64,000 nt of DNA from Candidatus Heimdallarchaeota archaeon LC_2. Its GTDB lineage: Archaea > Asgardarchaeota > Heimdallarchaeia > Heimdallarchaeales > Kariarchaeaceae. The notes beneath the pieces were generated by a model that was not told where the DNA came from, did not search any database, and saw only the letters and a list, made by a program, of their open reading frames with translations. This document shows, piece by piece, positions 8,501 through 17,039 of this stretch. Numbering within the stretch: position 1 is the first letter of the stretch; the number at the start of each line of letters is the position of its first letter. The position numbers and the translations under genes are program-made. Location: the NCBI GenBank assembly GCA_001940725.1, contig MDVR01000007.1, positions 1 through 64,000 of the forward strand, read 5' to 3'.

Positions 8501-8596
8501 ATGTGTGGAGATGAAGACAAAACCCCAGGAAGATCGAATTCGTGGGTTTCCACTTAATTCGGGTATGAATTTCCCGCGACAAACTGATTCACACAT
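8501..8596 (+). ncRNA. Candidate structured non-coding RNA
   Basis: This 96-base island is about 45% GC in surroundings near 28%. It is closed by a nine-pair helix (ATGTGTGGA at 8501-8509 with TTCACACAT at 8588-8596, one G-T pair). Inside are a hairpin CGGG/CCCG (8560-8563 with 8573-8576) and two competing hairpins. One is GAATT-GTGG with CCAC-AATTC (8536-8560); the other is CCCA-GAA with TTC-TGGG (8523-8545). AATTAAAG near 8475-8482 could be a TATA box 22 bases upstream, and a T-run follows (8596-8605). It lies between convergent genes and has no useful ORF. GATGA (8510-8514) and CTGA (8584-8587) flank the helix as in box C/D RNAs, but the kink-turn bulge is not clear. Strand is assumed. Confidence 0.4.
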
Positions 8597-8642
8597 TTTA
8601 TTTTAATTATATAGAAATTCAATTATTCGATGTTCTATTTGA

Positions 8643-9476
8643 TTAAATTTCTTTCAGAGTACCTTTATAGAAATCATATTGATTGAATTTTTCAAATCCA
8701 ATATCTTCATATAATTTTTGAGCTATCAAGTTATTTTCATTTACAAACAAAGTTGCAAGCCGATGCGATCTACGAATACTTAGTGTCACAGCAGAGGTTA
8801 GGGCTCTACCTATACCTTGATTTCGATATTCCTTTTTTACATAAATATTACCGAGTTGAACTGAATGCGGTGTTTCATAATGAGTTCCTGCTACCCCCAT
8901 TATGGTTCCCTCGTTATCCTCAGCTACTATATACAAATCTGATTTTATCTGTAATGGATGATATATTCCCGCAAAATCACCGGTTTTTTCTTCCTGTTCC
9001 AAAAATTTTGTTACAATATCACGTTCTTCGTATGTTATTCCTCTCATCTTTGGGAGATTGGATATATCATAAATATCAACATCACCTTCAAACTTCATTG
9101 AAATATCTGTACCTAAATAATTCCATTCATAATGATCCCAACCTTCCCAAGGTAATTCATCAGTATTATCTTTAACAATTTTGGGAAAAACGACCATGAT
9201 TTCTTTAAAATTTAAATCATTCACACATGATCTGATTGCATCCCAACCTTGAGGAAATGTTGGGGGAAAAACAATGATTGGACACTGGTATCCATTGAAT
9301 ATTGACCAACCAGAAACCAATTCATCTTCATCTATTAATTTGTAAATATCTGAAATCTGATTCATTGGAGCATGAATATCTGCAATTATTAGATCATTTA
9401 CTAAATCTGTATCAGTCAAAATCGCGATTAAATGACCCATTTCAGCATTGCTTAAAGCAGGTTCTGTGGATATCAA
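8643..9476 (-). CDS. GNAT-family acetyltransferase
   Basis: The 277-residue protein ends in a GNAT domain: a VAGTHYETPHSVQLGNIYVKKEYR strand pair, the acetyl-CoA pyrophosphate loop RNQGIG at 218-223, then LFVNENNLIAQKLYEDIGFEKF, the usual final strand and helix. The N-terminal 140 residues look like a second, degenerate GNAT-like half, as in FR47-type proteins. The substrate is unknown. It is convergent with the RNase P operon and has its own promoter region to the right. A second GNAT protein of similar size and layout lies at 62764. Confidence 0.85.
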   Translation of the reverse strand: MISTEPALSNAEMGHLIAILTDTDLVNDLIIADIHAPMNQISDIYKLIDEDELVSGWSIFNGYQCPIIVFPPTFPQGWDAIRSCVNDLNFKEIMVVFPKIVKDNTDELPWEGWDHYEWNYLGTDISMKFEGDVDIYDISNLPKMRGITYEERDIVTKFLEQEEKTGDFAGIYHPLQIKSDLYIVAEDNEGTIMGVAGTHYETPHSVQLGNIYVKKEYRNQGIGRALTSAVTLSIRRSHRLATLFVNENNLIAQKLYEDIGFEKFNQYDFYKGTLKEI

Positions 9477-9689
9477 TGATTCATTTATAATTTAAGAATA
9501 AATTAACTTTCTTAAAGCAACAATACGTGTCAATTAAATTTGATTTAAACTTATAAGTCAAGAATTTACATCAATAGCATATTAATAGGTATATTTGATA
9601 TCATTAAATCTAACCATAATTATAATGCACAGGAAATTACTAAAAAACATTTGAGTTTAATCATTACCAATGACCAATCCTCCAAAACC

Positions 9690-9697
9690 ATAAAAGT
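9690..9697 (+). promoter_or_regulatory. TATA-like box of the dehydratase operon
   Basis: ATAAAAGT (9690-9697) is centred about 27 bases before the ATG at 9721, the normal archaeal TATA-to-start distance, so the transcript may begin at or next to the start codon. No Shine-Dalgarno sequence is visible before this ATG, which fits a leaderless message. The region is AT-rich, so the match is suggestive only. Confidence 0.35.
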
Positions 9698-9720
9698 AAT
9701 AAAAATATAGTATTTTTATA

Positions 9721-10902
9721 ATGAGCCTTAAGGCAGTCCTTGAAGATTCTGTTGACTATATAGAGAATTTTAGTAATTTATTAGAAAAAGAAGAATATAA
9801 ACAAAAATCTGTCATTTACTTCACTGCTGACATACCAATAGAAATTATCTCCGCTGCAGGATTGATCCCAGTAAGAATTCCATCTGATGCGAATGGTCCT
9901 CAAAGCCAATATAATACAAACTCAGTACTTCAACCATTTATTTGTTCAAAGAGCCACCAATTTTTTGATTTCATTTCTAAGAATGGGAAAAATCTGATAG
10001 CAGGGATTTTTTCAGAAAATCATTGTGATTCATTACAGAATTTTTACGACGTAGTCAAAATGAACAAAACTTTAGATGATGATTTCCAATATTTTAGATT
10101 CTTGTTACCTATAAAGCGTGGGGGTAAGACAGAAACAAAGTATTATTTTAAAGAAATGCAACGTTTAGTATCATGGTTTGAAAATCTTACAGGAACACAA
10201 ATCACTTTTGAAAATTTATCAAGTTCAATCCAATTGCATAATACAAAGAGAGCGCTATTAACACAAATCTCAAAATATATTAGAGATAGAGATCATCAAA
10301 AAATTACTATGTCAGAGTATGTGAAACTAAAACTGCTAACAGATATTATTCCAGTAAAGGAGAGCGTGGAAATTCTAAACAAAACAGTTGAATCTATCTC
10401 AAAAATAAAATCAGATAAGGAACAGGGTTCTACTCTTCCACGAGTTTTAATATCTGGAAGTATGTTTGATAATTTTAGACTGTTTGAATCGATTGAAATT
10501 TTAAATAAAACTTCTATTGCAACAGATTTATCATTCATCTCACGTTCTTCTGATTTTCAAATTCTAGTTCCTGAATTAGAAACTAAAGACAAGGATGAGT
10601 TACTAATGAACCTTGCAGAGGCCTACATAATAAATAAAATCCCAGATTCAGTACATCATCATCCTGGTAGAAGACTTGAATATTTAAAAAATTTAATTCA
10701 TAATCACCAAATTGATGGAGTTGTGTTCATCCAATACAGTTTTTGTGATCCTGATGCATTTGAATCAAGAGGCCTTTCCCTGCATTTAGAAAAAAATATG
10801 AGTATACCTACATTAACCCTTGTAACTGACCCTCAATTAACGAATCTGAATCAGATGACAACAAGGGTTGAAGCATTTATGGAGAAAATTGGTGATTATT
10901 AA
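9721..10902 (+). CDS. 2-hydroxyacyl-CoA dehydratase / benzoyl-CoA reductase family, subunit (HgdB/HadC-like)
   Basis: The 393-residue protein belongs to the HgdB/BcrC family, whose two-subunit enzymes hold one [4Fe-4S] cluster per subunit and remove water from 2-hydroxyacyl-CoA by a radical mechanism. Typical features are the early IPIEIISAAGLIPVRIP segment, the FICSKSHQFFDF cysteine, HCDSLQNFYDV, and YSFCDPDAFESRGL near the C-terminus; these three cysteines are the likely cluster ligands. It begins a three-gene operon with a second subunit (ATG one base after its stop region, overlap at 10902) and the activating ATPase. Substrate could be 2-hydroxyglutaryl-, lactoyl-, 2-hydroxyisocaproyl- or phenyllactyl-CoA; sequence alone does not decide. 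Confidence 0.87.
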   Translation: MSLKAVLEDSVDYIENFSNLLEKEEYKQKSVIYFTADIPIEIISAAGLIPVRIPSDANGPQSQYNTNSVLQPFICSKSHQFFDFISKNGKNLIAGIFSENHCDSLQNFYDVVKMNKTLDDDFQYFRFLLPIKRGGKTETKYYFKEMQRLVSWFENLTGTQITFENLSSSIQLHNTKRALLTQISKYIRDRDHQKITMSEYVKLKLLTDIIPVKESVEILNKTVESISKIKSDKEQGSTLPRVLISGSMFDNFRLFESIEILNKTSIATDLSFISRSSDFQILVPELETKDKDELLMNLAEAYIINKIPDSVHHHPGRRLEYLKNLIHNHQIDGVVFIQYSFCDPDAFESRGLSLHLEKNMSIPTLTLVTDPQLTNLNQMTTRVEAFMEKIGDY

Positions 10903-12176
10903 TGAATGAAATAATAACATCTGAAACCCCAAGAAGAGAACCAGCGTATAATAAAATTCATAGTAGAAAATATAAAAAATCTATGAATAACTATTATCGT
11001 AACTCAAAAATATTACCAAGGATTCCTTTCATCAATAAAAAAGTTGCTTGGATAACCAGTGGGGCCCCAGTAGAGTTGCTAATTTCAGCTGGTGTGATAG
11101 TTCTTTATCCCGAAAACTATGCAGCAATTGTCGGAGGGTCAAAACAATCGGTAAAAGCATGTCAAGTAGCAGAAAATGAAGGATTCTCTAATGAACTTTG
11201 TAGTTATGCTAGATGTCATCTGGGTACGGTGTTTAAACCTTCAGAAAGTCTAATGAATGGACTAAGTAAACCTGATTTTTTAGTTTCATGTAATAATATC
11301 TGTGGTACAGTAGAAAAATGGTTTCAAGCAATAAGTGAATATTATGAAATTCCTCATTTCTACTTTGATACACCCCCTACAATTATATCACAGGAAAAGC
11401 ATGTTTATGAATATGTTAGAAGTCAATTATTAGATTATATTGAATTTATAGAGGAACAAACAGATAAGAAACTTAGTGAGAAGAAAGTAGTTAAAACATT
11501 TCATTTATCAAATCAAGCTACAAAATTATGGATAGAAATCTTGGAAAGTAGCAAAAACAAACCTGCACCATTAAACTGTCCGGATCGCTTTATTACGATG
11601 GGACCAGTAGTAACTCAAAGAGGAAAACAACAGACGGTTGAAGTTTATCAAGAACTGCTTGCTGAGGTTAATAATCGCATATCTCGGGGAATAGGCGCAC
11701 TAAAAAAAGAAAAAATAAGACTTCTTTGGGATAATATCGCCATTTGGTACAATCTGTATCCATTTTTCAATGAACTAGGAAAACGGGGAATAGGATTTCC
11801 TGTCGATACATATACTCATGCATGGAATATGACAATGGAAGTAACTGATTTAAATTCAGCAATAGATGCTTCAGCAAAAGTATATAGTCAAGTTTACCTA
11901 AATCAAGATTTGAATTATCGCATTGATTTAATTTCTAGATTAATTGAAGAATATAAATGTGATGGATTCGTACTTCATTCAAACAAAGCTTGTAAACGTT
12001 ATAGTATGGGTATGTTGCCCTACAAAAAGGCAATTACCAAGAGAACAGGTGTCCCAGGTGTTATTATTGATGGAGATATGGTGGATGAGAGAAATTTTTC
12101 CGCGGAGCAAACCAAAACCAGAATTGAAAGCCTTATTGAAATCATAGAAAACAACCAACAAAACGAGGACAAATGA
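10902..12176 (+). CDS. 2-hydroxyacyl-CoA dehydratase family, second subunit (HadB/HgdA-like)
   Basis: The 424-residue protein is the partner of the preceding subunit. The pattern GAPVELLISAGVIVLYPENYAAIVG, the cluster-ligand region NELCSYARCHLGT, the VSCNNICGTVEKWF segment, and HSNKACKRYSMGM near the C-terminus match the FldB/HadB/BcrB group. It shares one base with the upstream gene and overlaps the activase start by 4 bases (12173-12176), so the operon is tight. The N-terminal 40 residues before KKVAWI are basic and not obviously conserved. Its role is inferred from family and context. Confidence 0.87.
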   Translation: MNEIITSETPRREPAYNKIHSRKYKKSMNNYYRNSKILPRIPFINKKVAWITSGAPVELLISAGVIVLYPENYAAIVGGSKQSVKACQVAENEGFSNELCSYARCHLGTVFKPSESLMNGLSKPDFLVSCNNICGTVEKWFQAISEYYEIPHFYFDTPPTIISQEKHVYEYVRSQLLDYIEFIEEQTDKKLSEKKVVKTFHLSNQATKLWIEILESSKNKPAPLNCPDRFITMGPVVTQRGKQQTVEVYQELLAEVNNRISRGIGALKKEKIRLLWDNIAIWYNLYPFFNELGKRGIGFPVDTYTHAWNMTMEVTDLNSAIDASAKVYSQVYLNQDLNYRIDLISRLIEEYKCDGFVLHSNKACKRYSMGMLPYKKAITKRTGVPGVIIDGDMVDERNFSAEQTKTRIESLIEIIENNQQNEDK

Positions 12177-12970
12177 AATTGTATAGTCTAGGTATCGATA
12201 TCGGATCAATAACTGCAAAAGCAGTGGTTTTGGAAGTTGATAATAATTCAATTGTTGGAAGTGTAATTATGCCAACTGGTTATAATACGAAAGAAACTGC
12301 AAATAAATTAGTATCTAAGTTACTTCCACAAGTTGATTTAATCATTGATGATATTGCTTACACTATTTCAACTGGGTACAGTAGAAAGAATGTTGACTTT
12401 TCAACACAACAAGTTACTGAAATAACATGTCAAGCAAAAGGTATATTTTTTCTTTTTCCTGACGCTAAAACAATTATTGATATCGGGGGACAAGACTCTA
12501 AGGCTATTAAGGTAGATAGCAAAGGGAATATGGTTGATTTTGAAATGAATGATAAATGTTCAGCAGGTACAGGACGCTTTCTTGAAGTTATGGCAAGGTC
12601 TTTAGATGTACCTCTTGAGACCATGTCAGCATTATCAACTCAAGATTATGTTCCAATAAGTTCAACTTGTACAGTATTTGCAGAATCAGAGGTTGTTTCG
12701 AGAATTGCCGAGGGAGCTGATCGTAATTCAATTATCGGAGGAATTCACCATTCTATCGCTTCGAAAATTCTTTCATTGGTGGGTAGAATAGATATTGAAC
12801 CAAGAATTGTAATTACTGGTGGTGTAGCAAAAAACAAGGCTGTGGTAGATGCCATTGCTGAAAAGCTTGGTCACGATGTGTCTGTTCCAGAGATACCTCA
12901 ATTAACTGGAGCATTAGGTGCTGCATTAATTGCTACAAAAAAAATTAAGAAATTAAATTCTAAGGGATAA
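12173..12970 (+). CDS. 2-hydroxyacyl-CoA dehydratase activator (BadF/BadG/HgdC ATPase)
   Basis: This 265-residue ASKHA-fold ATPase uses ATP hydrolysis to push one electron from ferredoxin or flavodoxin into the dehydratase. The ATP-binding DIGSITAKAVV is at 9-19, the second phosphate loop DIGGQDSK at 103-110, and the helix-cluster-helix cysteines are Cys129 (NDKCSAGTG) and Cys166 (SSTCTVFAESE). These two cysteines hold the [4Fe-4S] cluster shared by the homodimer. GGVAKNKAV near 225 is the third nucleotide motif. It closes the operon. The family call is firm. Confidence 0.93.
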   Translation: MKLYSLGIDIGSITAKAVVLEVDNNSIVGSVIMPTGYNTKETANKLVSKLLPQVDLIIDDIAYTISTGYSRKNVDFSTQQVTEITCQAKGIFFLFPDAKTIIDIGGQDSKAIKVDSKGNMVDFEMNDKCSAGTGRFLEVMARSLDVPLETMSALSTQDYVPISSTCTVFAESEVVSRIAEGADRNSIIGGIHHSIASKILSLVGRIDIEPRIVITGGVAKNKAVVDAIAEKLGHDVSVPEIPQLTGALGAALIATKKIKKLNSKG

Positions 12971-13061
12971 TCACTCAATTCTGATGATTTGTTTGATAAT
13001 TATTAAAACCGATAATATTAATTCAATATATACGATCAAATAAAATTTGATCATAATCATT

Positions 13062-13168
13062 GGGCTGGTGGTGTAATGGAAGCACTCGAGCCTTCGAACC
13101 ATTAAGTCTCAAAATGAGGTTTAATTTGAAGACAGCTCGCGATCGGGGTTCGATTCCCTGTCAGCCCG
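13062..13168 (+). tRNA. tRNA-Arg (anticodon TCG) with 36-base intron
   Basis: All arms fold. The acceptor GGGCTGG pairs with TCAGCCC (one G-T), the D stem is GTGT/GCAC with GG in the loop, the anticodon stem is CGAGC/GCTCG with loop CTTCGAA, the T arm is CGGGG-TTCGATT-CCCTG, and the discriminator is G. The anticodon TCG is at 13094-13096. An intron of 36 bases (13098-13133) lies at the canonical position 37/38. It shows a perfect bulge-helix-bulge: CTTC pairs with GAAG, with three-base bulges GAA and ACA, and an internal hairpin. This requires the archaeal splicing endonuclease. No CCA is encoded. A TTTT follows directly as terminator. Confidence 0.93.
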
Positions 13169-13170
13169 TT

Positions 13171-13767
13171 TTATATTTCCAGTAGATTTTCAACTGTTTT
13201 TACTGAGAATAATACTTCTACTCTATGCTCTCCATTTACATAACTTACTTTTTTGACCTCCGGATCATTAAGATCAAAGTATGTAGAATTTAAATTCGTC
13301 CATGAGTTTGTTTGAGTTTCTTTCCAAACATATCCCCGATACCGATTCAAAACGGCCCAAACGCCATTTGGGGCATGTATCCGCAATTCTATTTGTGAAT
13401 CAAAATTCAATTCCTGATCTTTTCTTGCAGTTTGGACATATCGAACGAAATCCCTAACAAAGCCTTCGTCCATTAATTTCTTAGATACTTTAGTATTTAA
13501 TAAAACCGTAATATTTCCTTCGGTCATGCAAGAATAATTTTCAGCAGTATGTATCTTAACTTTAACCTCATCTTTTGATAATTCAAATTCATCATTAAGA
13601 TGCAATGTATTTCCATTAAGGGTATGTAACCAAGCCATTACTTTTTCCTGTGAAAGCTTTTGTAATTCTTTCTCAAGATTATGTGTTCGATTACCTAATT
13701 TCGGTCCTAGAACATCATATCGTGGTTTCAATGTGTAAAAAAGATAAGGGCTCAAATCTTGAACCAT
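13171..13767 (-). pseudogene. Orphan C-terminal fragment of ileS
   Basis: This 198-codon frame is identical to the C-terminal part of the IleRS at 13836-17039, starting at VQDLSPYLF. Its ATG is created by the duplication junction: the T-rich antisense of the tRNA intron (CCATT on the plus strand) supplies it. It carries only the last anticodon-binding and C-terminal segment and no catalytic domain. It is unlikely to be expressed or useful. Confidence 0.85.
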
Positions 13768-13833
13768 TAAGTCTCAAAATGAGGTTTAATTTGAAGACAG
13801 CTCGCGATCGGGGTTCGATTCCCTGTCAGCCCG
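13761..13833 (+). pseudogene. Duplicated 3' half of tRNA-Arg
   Basis: This second copy holds GA of the anticodon loop, the full 36-base intron, the 3' anticodon strand, the T arm and the 3' acceptor strand, but no 5' half. It resembles the 3' half of a split tRNA, yet it lies inside an ileS context with no promoter of its own. I treat it as a broken duplicate. Confidence 0.8.
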
Positions 13834-13835
13834 TT

Positions 13836-16800
13836 TTATATTTCCAGTAGATTTTCAACTGTTTTTACTGAGAATAATACTTCTACTCTATGCTCTCCAT
13901 TTACATAACTTACTTTTTTGACCTCCGGATCATTAAGATCAAAGTATGTAGAATTTAAATTCGTCCATGAGTTTGTTTGAGTTTCTTTCCAAACATATCC
14001 CCGATACCGATTCAAAACGGCCCAAACGCCATTTGGGGCATGTATCCGCAATTCTATTTGTGAATCAAAATTCAATTCCTGATCTTTTCTTGCAGTTTGG
14101 ACATATCGAACGAAATCCCTAACAAAGCCTTCGTCCATTAATTTCTTAGATACTTTAGTATTTAATAAAACCGTAATATTTCCTTCGGTCATGCAAGAAT
14201 AATTTTCAGCAGTATGTATCTTAACTTTAACCTCATCTTTTGATAATTCAAATTCATCATTAAGATGCAATGTATTTCCATTAAGGGTATGTAACCAAGC
14301 CATTACTTTTTCCTGTGAAAGCTTTTGTAATTCTTTCTCAAGATTATGTGTTCGATTACCTAATTTCGGTCCTAGAACATCATATCGTGGTTTCAATGTG
14401 TAAAAAAGATAAGGGCTCAAATCTTGAACAACTTCAACTTTCTTTACATTTAATTCCTCCAGCAAATCTTTACTATATTTGGAAAGAAGCAATTGTAAAC
14501 TTGAATCTGAAGACCAAACAAGTAACTTTTCGAGTGGTTGCCGTACGCGCAATCCATTATTACTTCGTAAGTTTAATCCCATCGAAACCATATTTCTCAA
14601 TCTGTAAACCTCATCTCTCAGTGTGGAATTAAATCTATCTGTAGATTGAGGATAATCACTCAAATGCACGCTTTCTTCAGTGAGATTATCATTATATTCT
14701 CGTAAAGATTGATATACAACCTCAGACATGAATGGAGTAAATGGAGCAAACAATCTACTTAAAGTCAATAAAACATCAAACAATGTTTTTAGTGCTGCTT
14801 TCTTGTCTTCATAATCATCATCTGCCCACAATCTCCTTCTAGATCTCCTGACAAACCAACTGGAAAGATCATCCATGAATTTTACAACCGTTTGCTGTAA
14901 TTTTGTGAATTGATAATTTTCAAGCATTTCATTTACTTGGGTTACTGTAAAATCTAATTCAGAAAGAACCCATTCATCCAATACTGATAATTCTAGAGGA
15001 TCTGACGAATACTTATAATTTTCGAAATCTGCTAGTGAAGTAAAGAATTTGAGAACATTCCATAATAAGAAAAGAGGACGTGAATATTTTGATTCTTCGT
15101 CAAGATTAAACCTCATATTTGTGGATTGATTCTGAGCTAAATACATTAATCGAAGAGTATCAGCCCCAAATTTTTCTACAGCATCACTGAACCATACAGC
15201 ATTCCCTGTTGATTTATGCATTGGTTTATCATACTTATCATTGACCTTTTCGTAAGAAACAACCGTTTTAAATGGAGCTTTGCCTTCCAAGGTTACTGAC
15301 ATAAACATAGTTGCATAGAACCATAAGCGAGTTTGTTCTCTCATTTCACAAACAAAATCAGCTGGGAACCATTCATTCCAATATTCTTTATCAGTGAAAT
15401 ATTGTACTGTAGAAAATGGCATGGCACCAGCGTCCAACCAACAATCCCCGACCTCTTTTACTCTTTCAGCAGGCATTCCACATGATTCACACCATACTTG
15501 AACTTTATCAACCCAAGGGCGATGAAGTTCTTTGACTTCTGAGACGTCTCCAACAGCTCTATCAAAAAATTCTTGTTTTGATCCAATAACATTTAGATGG
15601 CCACAATCACATTTATAGAATGGTAAAGGCAATCCCCAGTATCTTTTTCTGCTTATACACCAGTCGCCCATATTCAGTAGCCAATCATCAAATAATTTAC
15701 CAACATATGGAGGTTTCCATTCAACAGTTTTTGCAGCTTTTTGCATTAAAGGACGGACCTCTTCTGTGGATATAAACCACTCTTCAACTAAACGAAAGAC
15801 CAATTCTTCTTTACAACGCCAACAGTGAGGATATCGATGTTCATAATTCTCAGTAGTCAAAAGAAGATCTTTTTTCTTTAAATCATCTAAAACCAAATTA
15901 TTTACCTTGGTATAATGATGACCACTGAAATCGCCATATCCTTCATTATACAAACCATCCTCATTCAAAGGTGCAAGGGTAAGAAGATTATATTTTATTG
16001 AGAATTCATAATCATCATAACCACACCCTGGTGTAACGTGTATCATCCCAGACCCCTCATCTTCAGTTACTTCATCCCACAAGTACACATGATGTGATAC
16101 CTCTGGACGTACTGACAATTCGGGAAACGGATCATAATACTCAAGTCTTTCAAGTACAGCTCCTTTAAATTCTTCAACAACTTTGCAATCCTTTAGTACT
16201 GAATCCTTTAACCACAATCCAGCGACAATCAATTTTCCCTCAGGTGTTTCGAATTTAGCATAATTTAAATCAGGATGAACCGCTACAGCCATATTTGCAG
16301 GTAAAGTCCACGGAGTTGTTGTCCAAACTAGGAGAGAAAAATCTTCGCCTAATACCTTAAATTTCACAAAAGGAGATCGATGTATCACCTTCTTATATGA
16401 ATCTGCTTGTTCATGATTTGATAAGGATGTTCCGCATCTCCAACACCAAGGCATTGGTTTCTTGGCCTTATACAACCATCCTTTTTCATGACATACTTTC
16501 AAGAAATGCCATATTGCAGATATATTTTCATCAGTATGAGTAAAGTAACTATTTTCCCAATCCATATTCTGACCAAGTCGTTTTGATTGACTGGTCTGCA
16601 ATTCGGAATATTTTTCTACTCTTTCCTTGGATGCTTCAGCAAATTTTTCCAATCCATAAGCCTCTATTTCCTTTTTAGATCCTAAGTTAAGTGATTTTTC
16701 AACTTCAACCTCAACCCAAAGTCCTTGAGTATCGAATCCATTTTGAAAACGTTGATCGAACCCTTGCATTGATTTAAATCTTTGAACTACATCTTTGTAA

Positions 16801-17039
16801 GTTCTTCCCCAAGCATGATGCACACCTAAGGGATTATTTGCTGTCAAGGGGCCGTCAAAGAAACTAAATTTTGGATTACCCTGATTTTTCATCAGTAATT
16901 TCTTTTGCAAGTCCATTCTTTCCCAAAAGCTAAGGACATTGTGTTCTAATTCTACTAGATCTCTGAGATCATTTGTTTCGAATAATTCTTGTGCAACATT
17001 GAATTTTTTAGCCATCCGAGTTGCGAATTTCATATTCAC
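13836..17039 (-). CDS. ileS: Isoleucyl-tRNA synthetase, atypical class I form
   Basis: The 1067-residue protein charges tRNA-Ile. The class I core begins with FFDGPLTANNPLGVHHAWGRT (61-80), where HHAWG replaces the usual HIGH. It then has NGFDTQGLWVEVEVEK, zinc-type CWRCG, the CP1 editing domain with VWTTTPWTLPANMAVAVHPDL, WFYATMFMS, and PMHKSTGN in place of KMSKSxGN. The C-terminal anticodon-binding region is complete. These variant signatures belong to a distinct IleRS group best known from bacteria, so transfer is possible (inference). Starts are GTG 17039 or ATG 17033; AGGTGA just upstream is Shine-Dalgarno-like. Its stop lies 3 bases from the duplicated tRNA half. Confidence 0.88.
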   Translation of the reverse strand: MNMKFATRMAKKFNVAQELFETNDLRDLVELEHNVLSFWERMDLQKKLLMKNQGNPKFSFFDGPLTANNPLGVHHAWGRTYKDVVQRFKSMQGFDQRFQNGFDTQGLWVEVEVEKSLNLGSKKEIEAYGLEKFAEASKERVEKYSELQTSQSKRLGQNMDWENSYFTHTDENISAIWHFLKVCHEKGWLYKAKKPMPWCWRCGTSLSNHEQADSYKKVIHRSPFVKFKVLGEDFSLLVWTTTPWTLPANMAVAVHPDLNYAKFETPEGKLIVAGLWLKDSVLKDCKVVEEFKGAVLERLEYYDPFPELSVRPEVSHHVYLWDEVTEDEGSGMIHVTPGCGYDDYEFSIKYNLLTLAPLNEDGLYNEGYGDFSGHHYTKVNNLVLDDLKKKDLLLTTENYEHRYPHCWRCKEELVFRLVEEWFISTEEVRPLMQKAAKTVEWKPPYVGKLFDDWLLNMGDWCISRKRYWGLPLPFYKCDCGHLNVIGSKQEFFDRAVGDVSEVKELHRPWVDKVQVWCESCGMPAERVKEVGDCWLDAGAMPFSTVQYFTDKEYWNEWFPADFVCEMREQTRLWFYATMFMSVTLEGKAPFKTVVSYEKVNDKYDKPMHKSTGNAVWFSDAVEKFGADTLRLMYLAQNQSTNMRFNLDEESKYSRPLFLLWNVLKFFTSLADFENYKYSSDPLELSVLDEWVLSELDFTVTQVNEMLENYQFTKLQQTVVKFMDDLSSWFVRRSRRRLWADDDYEDKKAALKTLFDVLLTLSRLFAPFTPFMSEVVYQSLREYNDNLTEESVHLSDYPQSTDRFNSTLRDEVYRLRNMVSMGLNLRSNNGLRVRQPLEKLLVWSSDSSLQLLLSKYSKDLLEELNVKKVEVVQDLSPYLFYTLKPRYDVLGPKLGNRTHNLEKELQKLSQEKVMAWLHTLNGNTLHLNDEFELSKDEVKVKIHTAENYSCMTEGNITVLLNTKVSKKLMDEGFVRDFVRYVQTARKDQELNFDSQIELRIHAPNGVWAVLNRYRGYVWKETQTNSWTNLNSTYFDLNDPEVKKVSYVNGEHRVEVLFSVKTVENLLEI

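Larger units (their letters stand above)
13096..14425. repeat. Perfect 665-bp tandem duplication across tRNA-Arg and the ileS end
   Basis: Bases 13096-13760 recur as 13761-14425 with no difference that I can find. The unit runs from inside the tRNA anticodon loop, through the intron and 3' half, across the tRNA/ileS gap and 590 bases into the 3' end of ileS. The unit begins with GAAC and the base after the second copy is again GAAC (14426-14429), so the junction sits on a four-base microhomology. One intact tRNA-Arg and one intact ileS remain, flanking a broken copy of each. It could be real recent duplication or an assembly artefact. Confidence 0.93.

Noticed and set aside
8501..8596. Reading the candidate RNA as a tRNA
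   Set aside because: There is no T loop of TTCRA type before the 3' strand, no D-arm pattern and no anticodon loop of seven in the right place.
8501..8596. Reading the candidate RNA as an H/ACA guide RNA
   Set aside because: The ACA triplet lies inside the closing helix rather than in a free tail.
13761..13833. Functional split-tRNA 3' half
   Set aside because: No own promoter, embedded in a duplication whose intact parent is next to it; kept only as a speculation.
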